A stretch of DNA of 27,272 bases from DASYSL01 sp036003365 (GCA_036003365.1 DASYSL010000040.1:1-27272); one strand, 5' to 3'. Counted from the first letter of the stretch, positions 7,381 to 15,584 are shown. Notes: a model not told the origin generated them from the sequence alone. Made by a program: numbers and translations.

Positions 7381-7794
7381 CTACTCCTTCATTCCCGCCA
7401 GCTTCTTTACCCGCGCGAGCTGCGCGTCGGTCAGGGGAATGACCGACAAGCGCGAGAGCCGCACGAGATCCGTCGACTTGAGCACGGCATCGGCCCGGAA
7501 CTGCGCCAGCGTCACCGGCTCGGGCACCGCCTTGCCGGCCACGATGTCGATGACCACGCGCTTGGGATCGGCCACGTTCGGATCCTGGTACCCCGCCGAA
7601 GCAGCCCGCGCCAAGCCCACGACGCTCTTCTGCTCGCCGGAGTGGTAGATGAGGAGGGTGTCGCCCTTCTTGACGCCGCGCAGGTGCTTGAGCGCGACCG
7701 GATTGGAAATCCCGTCCCAAACGGTCTGCTTGTCGCGCACCAGGTCGTCGAAGGAATAGGTCGAGGGTTCGGTCTTCAAGATGTAGGCAGGCAT
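7381..7794 (-). CDS. EVE domain-containing protein (PUA-like)
   Basis: This encodes 137 residues, the normal size for a stand-alone EVE protein. The hallmark N-terminus is present (YILKTEPSTYSFDDL), followed by the WDGISN and ALKHLRGVKKGDTLLIYHSGEQKSVVGLARA strands and DPKRVVIDIVAG. EVE domains belong to the PUA/YTH-like fold and are thought to bind modified bases in DNA or RNA; some occur in modification-dependent restriction systems. Here no nuclease partner is adjacent except the dead HNH remnant, so a housekeeping role is more likely. The start is the ATG at 7792-7794; the upstream in-frame ATG at 7845 is less likely because it would overlap the next gene's stop. It lies 50 bases downstream of a small membrane-protein gene on the same strand. 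Confidence 0.93.
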   Translation of the reverse strand: MPAYILKTEPSTYSFDDLVRDKQTVWDGISNPVALKHLRGVKKGDTLLIYHSGEQKSVVGLARAASAGYQDPNVADPKRVVIDIVAGKAVPEPVTLAQFRADAVLKSTDLVRLSRLSVIPLTDAQLARVKKLAGMKE

Positions 7795-7844
7795 GGCAGG
7801 AAGCCTACGCGCGCCGCCCGCCGTTGCGCAACCGCGACGCGCCA

Positions 7845-8225
7845 CTAGTCGTGCGCCAGCGCCCCCACGGTCTGCAGCCCGTAGTACCCGATCTTCAAAC
7901 CCAGCACGATCATGAAGGCGGTGAATGCGAACATGACCATCGTGCCATCATCGTTGATCGGGATTGCGGCGACGTGGAAGAAGAAGCAGGCGAACGCCAC
8001 GTTGACCGCCGTGTCGTAGATGCCGTGCGAGATGTTCTCCGGCATGAGCATGAGGGTGCGCAGAAGCCAGGTGATGAAGTCGGCGATCGACGCCCCGAGG
8101 ATGATGCCGTCCAGGAGCGGCGCGAACTCCGTGCGCGTGAATCCCAAGGCCGCCGCCAGCCCCGCATAGATGGCGGTGCGGAAGATGGAAACCAGCGTGC
8201 GCTCGGTCAGGGAAATCGCGTCCAT
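7845..8225 (-). CDS. small four-helix membrane protein, unknown function
   Basis: This is 126 residues with four probable membrane segments: about 9-29 (TLVSIFRTAIYAGLAAALGF), 35-56 (FAPLLDGIILGASIADFITWLL), 69-91 (YDTAVNVAFACFFFHVAAIPI) and 97-121 (MVMFAFTAFMIVLGLKIGYYG). No signal peptide or recognisable domain is seen. The ATG at 8223-8225 is supported by AGGAG a few bases upstream. It probably forms a two-gene unit with the EVE gene. I do not recognise the family. Confidence 0.75.
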   Translation of the reverse strand: MDAISLTERTLVSIFRTAIYAGLAAALGFTRTEFAPLLDGIILGASIADFITWLLRTLMLMPENISHGIYDTAVNVAFACFFFHVAAIPINDDGTMVMFAFTAFMIVLGLKIGYYGLQTVGALAHD

Positions 8226-8238
8226 GGCTCCTCTCCCG

Positions 8239-8290
8239 GCGCGGGGCCAGCCAGGCCAGCCAGGCCAGCGCGGGGCCAGCCGGGCCCCGC
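8239..8290. repeat. GC-rich short direct and inverted repeats
   Basis: A 14-base unit GCGCGGGGCCAGCC occurs at 8239-8252 and 8268-8281, with AGGCCAGCC copies between. The right end also folds into a hairpin, GCGGGGCC (8270-8277) with GGCCCCGC (8283-8290). It sits between two divergent genes, just upstream of the small membrane protein. It may be a simple slippage-prone repeat or a regulatory structure. Confidence 0.6.
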
Positions 8291-8399
8291 AGGGGCTCCG
8301 CGCACCCCTTGGTTATCGGCAGCCGCGTAGTATCCTTGGGCCCGCCGATCCGCCCATCAGCCCAGTAGGGGGGATTTCCCGCACGCACACGGAGGAAAC

Positions 8400-8711
8400 A
8401 TGCTTCTGATCCGCGAAGTCATGTACTGCAAGCCGGGGAAGGTAAAGCCGCTGGCCGAAAAGTTTGTCGCCATGTCCCAGCTCATGGAGAAGAACGGCAT
8501 GGGCAAGATGCGCGTGATGACCGACCTCAGCGCCGAGCGTTACTGGATGGCGGTGGCGGAGTTCGAGGTGCCGACCTTGGCGGCGTTCGAGTCCATCATG
8601 GCCGGCGAGGGAGGGAACCCCGAACAGATGAAGGAGATGGACAAAATCATGAAGGACTATCACGAGCTGGTCGAGCACGGCCGGCGCGAGATCTTCAAGA
8701 TCGAGAACTGA
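8400..8711 (+). CDS. small dimeric alpha/beta-barrel-like protein
   Basis: This is 103 residues with a strand-helix-strand-strand-helix pattern: LLIREVMYCKPGKV, an amphipathic helix (KPLAEKFVAMSQLMEKNG), KMRVMTDLSAERYWMAVAEFEV, then a long helix (LAAFESIMAGEGGNPEQMKEMDKIMKDYHELV) and a final short strand (REIFKIEN). This is the layout of NIPSNAP/antibiotic-monooxygenase-like dimeric alpha+beta barrels. No catalytic residues can be named. The ATG at 8400 has a GGAGG at 8391-8395 (spacing 4, a strong signal). It stands alone between two divergent or convergent neighbours. The fold is an inference from pattern only. Confidence 0.75.
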   Translation: MLLIREVMYCKPGKVKPLAEKFVAMSQLMEKNGMGKMRVMTDLSAERYWMAVAEFEVPTLAAFESIMAGEGGNPEQMKEMDKIMKDYHELVEHGRREIFKIEN

Positions 8712-8738
8712 GCCTCGCTTGGCAAGGCGATGCCGCCA

Positions 8739-8773
8739 GGGCGGACCACGGCGAATTGCGTCGAGGTCCGCCC
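8739..8773 (+). terminator. hairpin downstream of the small barrel protein
   Basis: GGGCGGACC (8739-8747) pairs perfectly with GGTCCGCCC (8765-8773) around a 17-base loop, 28 bases after the preceding stop codon. There is no U-run, so if it acts as a terminator it is not a classical one. The remaining stretch to 8914 shows no gene. Confidence 0.4.
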
Positions 8774-8914
8774 CCGAGTGATCTCATCTCACGCCCAAGC
8801 CCCCTGGCCGACGACGCTGCGGCGCAGTCCCTGCGTCGAAGCGGCGGTCAAGGCTGATCCGCGCTCGAGTGCGCATCCATTCACTTCGGAGTGTCAGACC
8901 CGCAGGGGAGTGGG

Positions 8915-9568
8915 TTACTTGCGTACGCGCGTTGCCGGCCGCAGAAGTCGCTTCTTGGTCTTCGCCGACGCCAGCCCGGTCATCGCGTACTCGAAGATCT
9001 GCTTCACGAAGGCTTCGGTCACCGGCTCGTGGCGGACGAATCGGCGATAGAAGAGGGGCCCGAACAGGAGGTCGGTCGCGATGAGCGGCGCGATGCCCTT
9101 ACAGAGGTCGCCCTTCGCCTGCGCTTGACGCACCACTTCCGCGGTCGCCGCGCGCCGCGGCTTGAAGAGACCGTTCTGAAGCGCCACCCGCACCTCCGGG
9201 TCGTTCTGCGACTCCCCGAGAAGTGAGAGCAGGAGCCGCCCGGGCAGGGCGTTCGATGCCCGGCCCACGGTGTGAAGCTCGTTGCGGAGGGCCCGCAGCG
9301 GACTCTTGCCGATCGTCGGCGGCGGCGCCGCCACGGCCGCAATCTTGAGCAGGAGCTCGACCACGAGCGCGGCCCGATTTGGCCACCACCGATAGATCGT
9401 CGTCTTGGCGACGCCCGAGCGGGCCGCGATGGCTTCGATCGTGGCCGCCGGGTAGCCGCCTTCCTCGAAGAGCTCGCAGGCAGCATCGAGAACAGCGCGG
9501 CGGGCTTTCTCGCTGCGCGGCCGGCCGCGCGGCGAAGGGGTCGGGAGCGGCGCTGAAAGAGAACTCAT
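8915..9568 (-). CDS. TetR family transcriptional regulator
   Basis: This is 217 residues. The N-terminal helix-turn-helix (about 20-65) is classic TetR: ARRAVLDAACELFEEGGYPAATIEAIAARSGVAKTTIYRWWPNRAALV. The C-terminal part (about 80-200) is an all-helical ligand/dimer domain of the type with LLLSLLGESQNDPEVR and LIATDLLFGPLFYRRF, as in the TetR_C_11-like group. A basic C-terminal tail (KTKKRLLRPATRVRK) ends it. The ligand is unknown. The start is the ATG at 9566-9568; the promoter just upstream leaves no room for a Shine-Dalgarno. It is divergent from the secreted propeller gene, which it could control. Confidence 0.93.
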   Translation of the reverse strand: MSSLSAPLPTPSPRGRPRSEKARRAVLDAACELFEEGGYPAATIEAIAARSGVAKTTIYRWWPNRAALVVELLLKIAAVAAPPPTIGKSPLRALRNELHTVGRASNALPGRLLLSLLGESQNDPEVRVALQNGLFKPRRAATAEVVRQAQAKGDLCKGIAPLIATDLLFGPLFYRRFVRHEPVTEAFVKQIFEYAMTGLASAKTKKRLLRPATRVRK

Positions 9569-9574
9569 ACGGTC

Positions 9575-9603
9575 AAATTACGCTACACCACGTTTCGTAT
9601 CAA
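9575..9603 (-). promoter_or_regulatory. candidate TetR-gene promoter (possibly leaderless)
   Basis: Read on the minus strand, TTGATA (9603-9598) and TAATTT (9580-9575) are 17 bases apart. A start 6-7 bases past the -10 falls on or next to the ATG at 9568, so the mRNA would have no or almost no leader, consistent with the absent ribosome-binding site. Confidence 0.5.
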
Positions 9604-9643
9604 GCATTTGAGGGCGTTCCCCGCCATTCGCTTTTTTCCACGG

Positions 9644-9670
9644 ATCGAAACGACACGCACCGTATCGAAA
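9644..9670 (+). promoter_or_regulatory. spaced direct repeat ATCGAAA, candidate operator
   Basis: ATCGAAA occurs at 9644-9650 and 9664-9670, exactly 20 bases (two helical turns) apart, in the spacer between the TetR gene and the propeller gene. A related inverted stretch (CGTTTCGTAT, 9591-9600) lies in the TetR promoter. These could be binding sites for the neighbouring regulator; this is inference. Confidence 0.25.
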
Positions 9671-9727
9671 TGGCTGATGGCGGGGAGTGGCCCCGCCCCT
9701 AGACGACGCTCCACGGAGGTGAGCCCC

Positions 9728-11476
9728 ATGCCTTCCCGTTCGCTTCGGTTTCTGCTCGCGGTCTCGGCCTTGTCCACGGCCTTCGCGTCCGGCGCCTTCG
9801 CCGACTGGCCGCCGTTCGGCCAGGCCATCATCACCGACGGAGGCGCGCAGGTGCACTCGTCGATCGCCTCGGACGGCGCTGACGGCGCCATCGTGGTGTG
9901 GCAGAACCAGCCCATCGATGCGCTCAACATCATCGCGCAACACGTGCGCGCCGACGGCTCAGTCGATCCCGCGTGGCCCAGGAACGGGCGCGGTCTCCTT
10001 GGCGACGTCGGTGCCATTGAGAAGCAGGCGGGCGGGCAGGTGCAGCCCGTCGTGGTGTCGGACGGGGCGCACGGCGCCATCGTGGTCTGGGAGGATCTCC
10101 GCGACACGGTGAGCGACTTCGACCTCTACGCGCAGCACGTGCGCGCCGACGGCACGCTCGATCCGGCCTGGCCGGTCAACGGAGTTGCCCTCACGCTGGC
10201 CCCCGGCAATCAGGAAAACCCCATCCTCGTGCCCGACGGGGCCGGGGGCGCCATTGTGGCGTGGACCGATCAGCGCAGCGGTGCCGGGGCGCTCGATGTG
10301 TTCGCGCAGCACGTGCTCGCCACCGGTCTCGTCGATCCGGCATGGCCGTCGAACGGTCTGGCCGTGTCCGCCGGGACCGCGCGCGAGGAATTCCCGTCGA
10401 TCGTCTCCGACGGCGCGGGCGGCGCGATCGTCGCGTGGGACGATAACCGGGCGGGCGCCGTCGGCTTCGACGTCTTTGCCGCGCGCGTGCTCGCCTCCGG
10501 CGTTCTCGATCGTGCGTGGCCCGCCGGCGGCCGCGCGCTGTGCACAATCACCGGCGACCAAGGCCGGCCGACGATCGCCTCGGACGGCGCGCATGGCGCC
10601 GTCGTGGCGTGGACCGACGGGCGCGTGTCCGGCACGGACCACATCTTCGCCGAGCACGTGCTGGCCACGGGCAGTTTGGACGCGCTCTGGCCGCTCAACG
10701 GCAGACAGATTTCCAACGCTGGCGTGCTCGAGTCCCGTCCGCTCGCGGTTTCCGACGGCGCCGGCGGCGCGATCGTCAACTGGATGGCTTTCACGGTTCA
10801 TCTCAACATGTTCGTGCAGCACATCAAAGCGAACGGCGCCTTGGATAACAACTGGCCCGCGGCCGGCCGGGCGCTCAGCAACGTGCCGCGCCTGGAGAGC
10901 GGCGCCGAAATCGTCCCCGACGCCGCGGGCGGCGCCGTCATCGCCTGGGCGGACAGCGGGGACATCGTCGCCCAGCACGTCCTCGCCTCGGGTGCACTCG
11001 ACCCCTCGTACCCGGACAGCTTCCGCGCCGTGTGCAACTTGCCGAGCGAGCAGGGCGATCTCGCGCTGGTCGCCACGTCGGGTGGCGGTGCGATCGCTTC
11101 CTGGACCGACGGGCGCAATCAGAATCTCGACATCTTCGCCATGCAGGTGCTGCTCGCCGGCACGGTGGATGTCACGCCCGTGACTCCGCCCGCGATCGCC
11201 TTCGCACCCGCCGCACCGAATCCGGCGCGCGCGGGAACGGGCCTCACGCTGCGCTTCACGCTGTCACAACCGGCGCGCACGAACCTCGCGCTTTACGACG
11301 CCACAGGGAGGCGCGTGCGCCGACTCTTGGCTTCAGATGCGCGGCCGGAGGGTCCGCAGGCCATCACATGGGATGGCCGGGACGACTCCGGAAACCAGGT
11401 GCGCGCCGGAATCTATTTTGCACGTCTCGAAGCCGAAGGTCGCGTGGCCGCGGTCAAGTTCTCGACTCTGCCCTGA
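9728..11476 (+). CDS. secreted eight-repeat beta-propeller protein with FlgD-Ig tail
   Basis: This is 582 residues. A signal peptide (RSLRFLLAVSALSTAFASGAFA) is followed by eight repeats of about 50-60 residues. Each has the core 'SDGAxGAIVxWxDxR...DxFAQHVLAxGxLDPAWPxNG'; the GAIVxW element appears eight times. This predicts an eight-bladed propeller or a related solenoid. From about residue 487 comes a FlgD-like Ig domain (APNPARAGTGLTLRF..LALYDATGRRVRRL..WDGRDDSGNQVRAGIYFARL), the sorting/anchoring-type tail of FCB-group secreted proteins. The start at 9728 has GGAGGT (9715-9720) 7 bases upstream; the frame stays open back to 9608 but without a signal-peptide start. The last repeats are more diverged. 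Ligand and role are unknown; extracellular or cell surface. Confidence 0.88.
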   Translation: MPSRSLRFLLAVSALSTAFASGAFADWPPFGQAIITDGGAQVHSSIASDGADGAIVVWQNQPIDALNIIAQHVRADGSVDPAWPRNGRGLLGDVGAIEKQAGGQVQPVVVSDGAHGAIVVWEDLRDTVSDFDLYAQHVRADGTLDPAWPVNGVALTLAPGNQENPILVPDGAGGAIVAWTDQRSGAGALDVFAQHVLATGLVDPAWPSNGLAVSAGTAREEFPSIVSDGAGGAIVAWDDNRAGAVGFDVFAARVLASGVLDRAWPAGGRALCTITGDQGRPTIASDGAHGAVVAWTDGRVSGTDHIFAEHVLATGSLDALWPLNGRQISNAGVLESRPLAVSDGAGGAIVNWMAFTVHLNMFVQHIKANGALDNNWPAAGRALSNVPRLESGAEIVPDAAGGAVIAWADSGDIVAQHVLASGALDPSYPDSFRAVCNLPSEQGDLALVATSGGGAIASWTDGRNQNLDIFAMQVLLAGTVDVTPVTPPAIAFAPAAPNPARAGTGLTLRFTLSQPARTNLALYDATGRRVRRLLASDARPEGPQAITWDGRDDSGNQVRAGIYFARLEAEGRVAAVKFSTLP

Positions 11477-11486
11477 GGGGGACGTG

Positions 11487-12539
11487 ATGGTTCCGTTCGT
11501 CGAGTTGTGCCCGGTGCGCCACGAGCCCCATGAGCCGATGCCGGCCATGGGGCGCCGCGCGCTCATCATGCGCGCCGTCGTCATGCGCCAGGTCGGCGGC
11601 CCCGAAGTGCTCGAGCTCGCCGAAGCACCCGTCCCGCGGCCACGCGCGGGCGAAGTGCTGGTCGACCTGCACGCGCGCGGCGTGAACTTTGCCGACACCG
11701 AGTGGCGCCGTGCGCGTTACCGTCCCACGCCTCTGCCCTGGATTCTCGGCAGCGAGGGCGCCGGCATCGTGGTCGCCGTTGGCGACGACGTCGATCCCGC
11801 CTGGCGCGGGCGCCACGTCGCCTTCTACGCCGCGCCGCCGGCGGTGAGTGGCACCTACGCCGATCTCGCCACCGCTCCAGCCGCGACGCTCATGCCATGG
11901 CCCGACGAGCTCGAATTCGTCACCGCGGCCGCCATTCCCCAGCAGGGGCTCACCGCCTGGTTCCTCGTGCATCGCGCGGCGCGCGTCCAGGCCGGCCAGA
12001 CGGTGCTCGTGCACGCCGCCGCGGGCGGCGTGGGACTCCTCGCCGTGCAGCTCGCGAGGCTCGCGGGCGCGCGCGTCCTGGGTACGATCTCGAGCGATCA
12101 CAAAGCGCTCGCGGTGTGGGAGGCGGGAGGGGAGCCGCTCCTCTACGGTGACGATCTCGCCGAGCGTGTGCGCGCCAAGACGGGCGGACGCGGCGTGGAT
12201 CTCGTCCTCGACTCCGTCGGCTTGCCGACGCAGGCGGCGAGTCTCGCCATGCTCGCGCCCTTCGGCGAGCTCGTGCACTTCGGCGACGCCGGCGGGATGC
12301 CGGCGCCCGTCGATCCCGACGTGCTCTATCCGCGCTCGCTCAAGGTGAGTGCCTTCCAACTCGACCTGACGCACGATCCGCCCGCGCTGGCGCGCGCGCG
12401 CCACGAGCTGATCCAGCACGCGGTCGACGGCTCCTTGCGCTTCAAGATCGCCGCCACGCTGCCGCTCGAGCGCGCCGCCGAAGCCCATCGCCTTCTCGAA
12501 AGCCGTACTACGATCGGCAAGATCGTCCTGACCCGCTGA
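11487..12539 (+). CDS. zinc-free MDR quinone oxidoreductase
   Basis: This is 350 residues from the ATG at 11487, which has GAGGGG 6 bases upstream and starts 10 bases after the propeller gene stop. The conserved protein begins at MRAVVMRQVGGPEVLEL (ATG at 11568), so that start is the alternative. The GroES-like domain (HARGVNFADTEWRRARY, LGSEGAGIVVAVG) lacks the catalytic-zinc Cys/His set. The Rossmann motif is HAAAGGVGLLAVQLA, followed by GTISSDHKALAVWEAGGEPLL and GGRGVDLVLDSVG. The family (QOR, zeta-crystallin type) reduces quinones or enals with NADPH in the cytoplasm. It may be read through from the propeller gene; the functions look unrelated. Confidence 0.92.
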   Translation: MVPFVELCPVRHEPHEPMPAMGRRALIMRAVVMRQVGGPEVLELAEAPVPRPRAGEVLVDLHARGVNFADTEWRRARYRPTPLPWILGSEGAGIVVAVGDDVDPAWRGRHVAFYAAPPAVSGTYADLATAPAATLMPWPDELEFVTAAAIPQQGLTAWFLVHRAARVQAGQTVLVHAAAGGVGLLAVQLARLAGARVLGTISSDHKALAVWEAGGEPLLYGDDLAERVRAKTGGRGVDLVLDSVGLPTQAASLAMLAPFGELVHFGDAGGMPAPVDPDVLYPRSLKVSAFQLDLTHDPPALARARHELIQHAVDGSLRFKIAATLPLERAAEAHRLLESRTTIGKIVLTR

Positions 12540-12563
12540 CCCGAGCCCCACGCAGCAAAGAGA

Positions 12564-12595
12564 AACTCCCCGGGAGCTTTCGCCCCCGGGGAGTT
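12564..12595. terminator. bidirectional intrinsic terminator
   Basis: AACTCCCCGGG (12564-12574) pairs perfectly over 11 bases with CCCGGGGAGTT (12585-12595) around a 10-base loop, between the convergent stops of the oxidoreductase (12539) and the BNR protein (12621). On the minus strand the stem is followed by a CTCTTT stretch; on the plus strand the T-run is short. Confidence 0.85.
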
Positions 12596-12620
12596 CTCGT
12601 GTACGGCCCGTGATCGATCG

Positions 12621-15584
12621 CTACGGGAGCGCGATCACGTGCGCCGAGCCCTGATTCTGGCCGGCGACGATCTTCACCATGTAGACGCCCGCGGCCAGAC
12701 GGCGGCCGTTCGTGTCCGTCAGGTTGAAGGGCACCGAGTGCACGCCCGCCTCCTGAACGCCGCTCACCAGCGTGCGCACCTTCGCGCCCGCGATGTTGTA
12801 GACGGCGATCGTGACGTTCGTGGTCTTGGGCAAGGAGTAGCGCACCGAGCTGCCGCCGCGCGCCGGAACCGCGCCCGCGATGGCGAACGAGAACTGCGCC
12901 GGCGTGCTGGAGAACGTCAGCGTGCGCGAGTCGACCATGCGCTCGCTGCCGTCGATCATGTGGGCATCGAGCTCGTAGATGGTCGAGCCCGTGCCGGGCG
13001 CGCCGTCATGGAAGTGGAACGAGCCGCCCTGGCCCATGGTGATCGGCGCCGTGTTGAGAAGCACGCGCAATCCCGTGAGATCGGTGCGGTAGAGGTTCCA
13101 GCCCGAGACCTCGGTCGTGGCGTTCGAGCTCCAGTCGAGATCCACGCCGTTGTCGACGGCCTTGGCCTCGAACATGGAGATGAGCGCCGGCACCGCCAGC
13201 TCGCAGTGGACCGTCGTGTTGCAGGTCTGCGGGGCGCTGCACGCATCACCCACCGGAATCGACGCGATCGAGACCACGTCGGTCGGGGGCGTGCAATCTT
13301 CGGGCAAGGTCACCGTGACAAACACGTCGAAGAAGCCACCGGGCTGCAGGATGCCCGTGGTGCCGCTGGTCGCGCCCACGATCCAGCCGGCCACGTCGGA
13401 GGCGTTCCACGCGTAATTGTCCGGCGCCGTCCCGGTGTTGAGGAGGCGGAACACGCGCGTGATCGTCGAGCCGGCCGCGGCGAACGTGTCGGCCGGGCAG
13501 CTCACCGCATTGAAGAACGAGATCCCAGTCGAGAAGGTGTCGGGACCGCGGCCCGCGGTGTAGGTGTTGGTGTTCGGCGTGCGCACGTCGCCCGACGAGA
13601 TGCGCTGGTCCGACCACGCCGGATGGAAGACGGCGCTGTTGCGGCCGGAGACCTGGTTGTAGTCGCCGAGGTTCGGCACCGCGATGGTGTTGAACGAGAA
13701 GAACGACGACTCGTCGGTCACCTGGAAGTTCGGCGACCAGGTTGCGCCGCCGTCGCGCGACACCGTGCCGAAGATATTCGTCAGCGAAGCGGACGACCCG
13801 AGCCCGGCCAGGCGCGAGTCGTGCCAGTAGGCGGTGACCTGACCGCTGCTGTTCACGCCGACGAACGGCCGGCGATTCTCGAGACCCGCCGGGTCGTCGT
13901 TCACGCGCTGCGGAGCGCCCCACGTCGCGCCACCGTCGGTCGACCGGCTGACCAGGATGTCGCGCGTGTCACGCGCCGCGCCCGCTGCGAAATTGAGCGG
14001 ACGGACGCGCAGGATGTAGGTGCCGGTGGTGGTGCCGCCGCTGATCTGCACGCGGATCAGATAGTTGCCGGTCGCCGGAGCCGTCCATGTGATGCGGTTC
14101 TCGAACGCGCCGATGAACGAGGCGGCGAGCAGCGAGTCCGGGAAGCCCGTGGGGTTCGGGAACGTCGGCGTCACGGCGAACAGACGCATGCGCATCTGGC
14201 GCGAGGTACCGCTGACACCGCAGTTGAAGGCCTGCGGCAGGAGGTCGATCAGCAGGTTCTGACCCTGCGTGGCGCTGAACTGCCAGTAGTCGAGGTCGCC
14301 CGCGGGCGTGATGTTCCCGTTCGCATCGTCGCCGATGTTGAACAGATCGGGCGTGCCCGGGTTGTTGTTGTTGGCGACGATCTCGGACTTCGGCGGCCCG
14401 ATGGCCACGTTCGCGGTCCACGGCGCCGAATCGTGCCACGTCACGTACAGGTTGCCCCGGTAGCAGCCGTTCGAAATGTCGACGGCGATGTCGGGGAACT
14501 CGTTGGCTCGCTCACGCAGGTCGCCCGGTCCGGACGCGAGGAAGTCGGTGATGAGCGGCGAGACGACGGACAGCGGCGAGTAGGTGACGCCGAAGTCGGT
14601 CGACTTCGAGAACGCGATCTCGGCACCGTTGAACGAGGCGAGGTTACCCCCGGCGTCCGGGCAGAAGATCGTGTTGGCGCCCTTCTCCCACACCACATAG
14701 ACCTCGCCGTTCGGCCCGCAGATGGGGCGCGCCGCGGTCTTGGAGGCCGTCGGAACGGTGGTGTTGTCGAGAATGATCGGCGGATCCCAGGTCGCGCCCT
14801 TGGTGGTCGAGCGCGCGATCTCGATGTTCGAGTTGCCGAGGAAGCGCGTGTAGGCGACGTAGACGTTGCCCGTCACCTTGTCGGCGGCGATGAGGCACTT
14901 GTCGAGCAGGCCCGTCGCCGAGGTGCCGATGGCGGCCTGCACGGGAGGATCGAGGGTGAGAACGCCACCCACGAAGCGCGCGTGGTGGACGGCCACGTTC
15001 TGCTGGCCGGTGCGTGTGTAGAGCTGGACGAGATACCAGTTGCCGACCTCGTCGGTATCCCAGCCCGTGTCGCCGAACGACTGGTCGCCGGCCGCGGCGA
15101 GGGGAACGCTGCCGCCGTCCGTGAAGGTGGCGCCGCCGTTGGTCGAGTAGGCATAGCTCGTGAGCGTGATCGGCGTGCCGATGAAGCCTTGCGAGTCGTT
15201 CCAGCCGACGACGACCGTGTCTCCGTTGACCGCGACCGAGACCTCGGACTGGGTCTCGCCGACACGGTCACCGGCGGGGTTGTTGCACATGATGTTCGTC
15301 GGAGCCGCCAACGGGAGCAGGCCCGAGCGCTTCACGACTCCCATCTCGCGGGTCTGGCTCGCGTAAGTGCGCGCGACTTCCTGCACACCTGCGGGCACGT
15401 CGAGCACGGGGAAGGTGCTGGGGGCGACGCCGTTCGCGAGTGCGGCACGCTGGCCCGCGGGCGACATCTGGGTGAGGACGGGGACGGCCGCGGATTTCTC
15501 CGCGCTACCCGCGCTCGCAAAGATCGTCACGCCGAGCGCGGCGATGACGAGCACGCCAAAAACATTGGTTGCCTTGGACGTCAT
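12621..15584 (-). CDS. large secreted BNR-repeat protein with PPC and FlgD-Ig domains
   Basis: This is 987 residues. The signal peptide is VLVIAALGVTIFASAGSA. Five Asp-box (BNR) motifs are seen: STNGGATF (~145), STTKGATW (~256), STDFGVTY (~328), STDGGATW (~546) and SRDGGATW (~606), the blade signature of sialidase-like propellers. The propeller is interrupted at about 400-531 by a bacterial pre-peptidase C-terminal (PPC) domain (GDLDYWQFSATQGQNLLIDL..GNYLIRVQ). Then follow an Ig-like region (~690-790), a fibronectin-III-like region (~801-895) and a C-terminal FlgD-Ig domain (~898-987; VRYSLPKTTNVTIAVYNIAGAKV, AAGVYMVKI). Sialidase Arg residues are not obvious, so glycosidase activity cannot be claimed. 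ATG at 15582-15584 follows a strong AGGAGG. Confidence 0.9.
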   Translation of the reverse strand: MTSKATNVFGVLVIAALGVTIFASAGSAEKSAAVPVLTQMSPAGQRAALANGVAPSTFPVLDVPAGVQEVARTYASQTREMGVVKRSGLLPLAAPTNIMCNNPAGDRVGETQSEVSVAVNGDTVVVGWNDSQGFIGTPITLTSYAYSTNGGATFTDGGSVPLAAAGDQSFGDTGWDTDEVGNWYLVQLYTRTGQQNVAVHHARFVGGVLTLDPPVQAAIGTSATGLLDKCLIAADKVTGNVYVAYTRFLGNSNIEIARSTTKGATWDPPIILDNTTVPTASKTAARPICGPNGEVYVVWEKGANTIFCPDAGGNLASFNGAEIAFSKSTDFGVTYSPLSVVSPLITDFLASGPGDLRERANEFPDIAVDISNGCYRGNLYVTWHDSAPWTANVAIGPPKSEIVANNNNPGTPDLFNIGDDANGNITPAGDLDYWQFSATQGQNLLIDLLPQAFNCGVSGTSRQMRMRLFAVTPTFPNPTGFPDSLLAASFIGAFENRITWTAPATGNYLIRVQISGGTTTGTYILRVRPLNFAAGAARDTRDILVSRSTDGGATWGAPQRVNDDPAGLENRRPFVGVNSSGQVTAYWHDSRLAGLGSSASLTNIFGTVSRDGGATWSPNFQVTDESSFFSFNTIAVPNLGDYNQVSGRNSAVFHPAWSDQRISSGDVRTPNTNTYTAGRGPDTFSTGISFFNAVSCPADTFAAAGSTITRVFRLLNTGTAPDNYAWNASDVAGWIVGATSGTTGILQPGGFFDVFVTVTLPEDCTPPTDVVSIASIPVGDACSAPQTCNTTVHCELAVPALISMFEAKAVDNGVDLDWSSNATTEVSGWNLYRTDLTGLRVLLNTAPITMGQGGSFHFHDGAPGTGSTIYELDAHMIDGSERMVDSRTLTFSSTPAQFSFAIAGAVPARGGSSVRYSLPKTTNVTIAVYNIAGAKVRTLVSGVQEAGVHSVPFNLTDTNGRRLAAGVYMVKIVAGQNQGSAHVIALP

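Noticed and set aside
8730..9050. Small open frame between the barrel-like gene and the TetR gene
   Set aside because: Overlaps the TetR gene in antisense, lacks a ribosome-binding site and has no recognisable pattern.
9608..9727. Upstream extension of the propeller gene
   Set aside because: The frame is open but the signal peptide and a GGAGGT site place the start at 9728.
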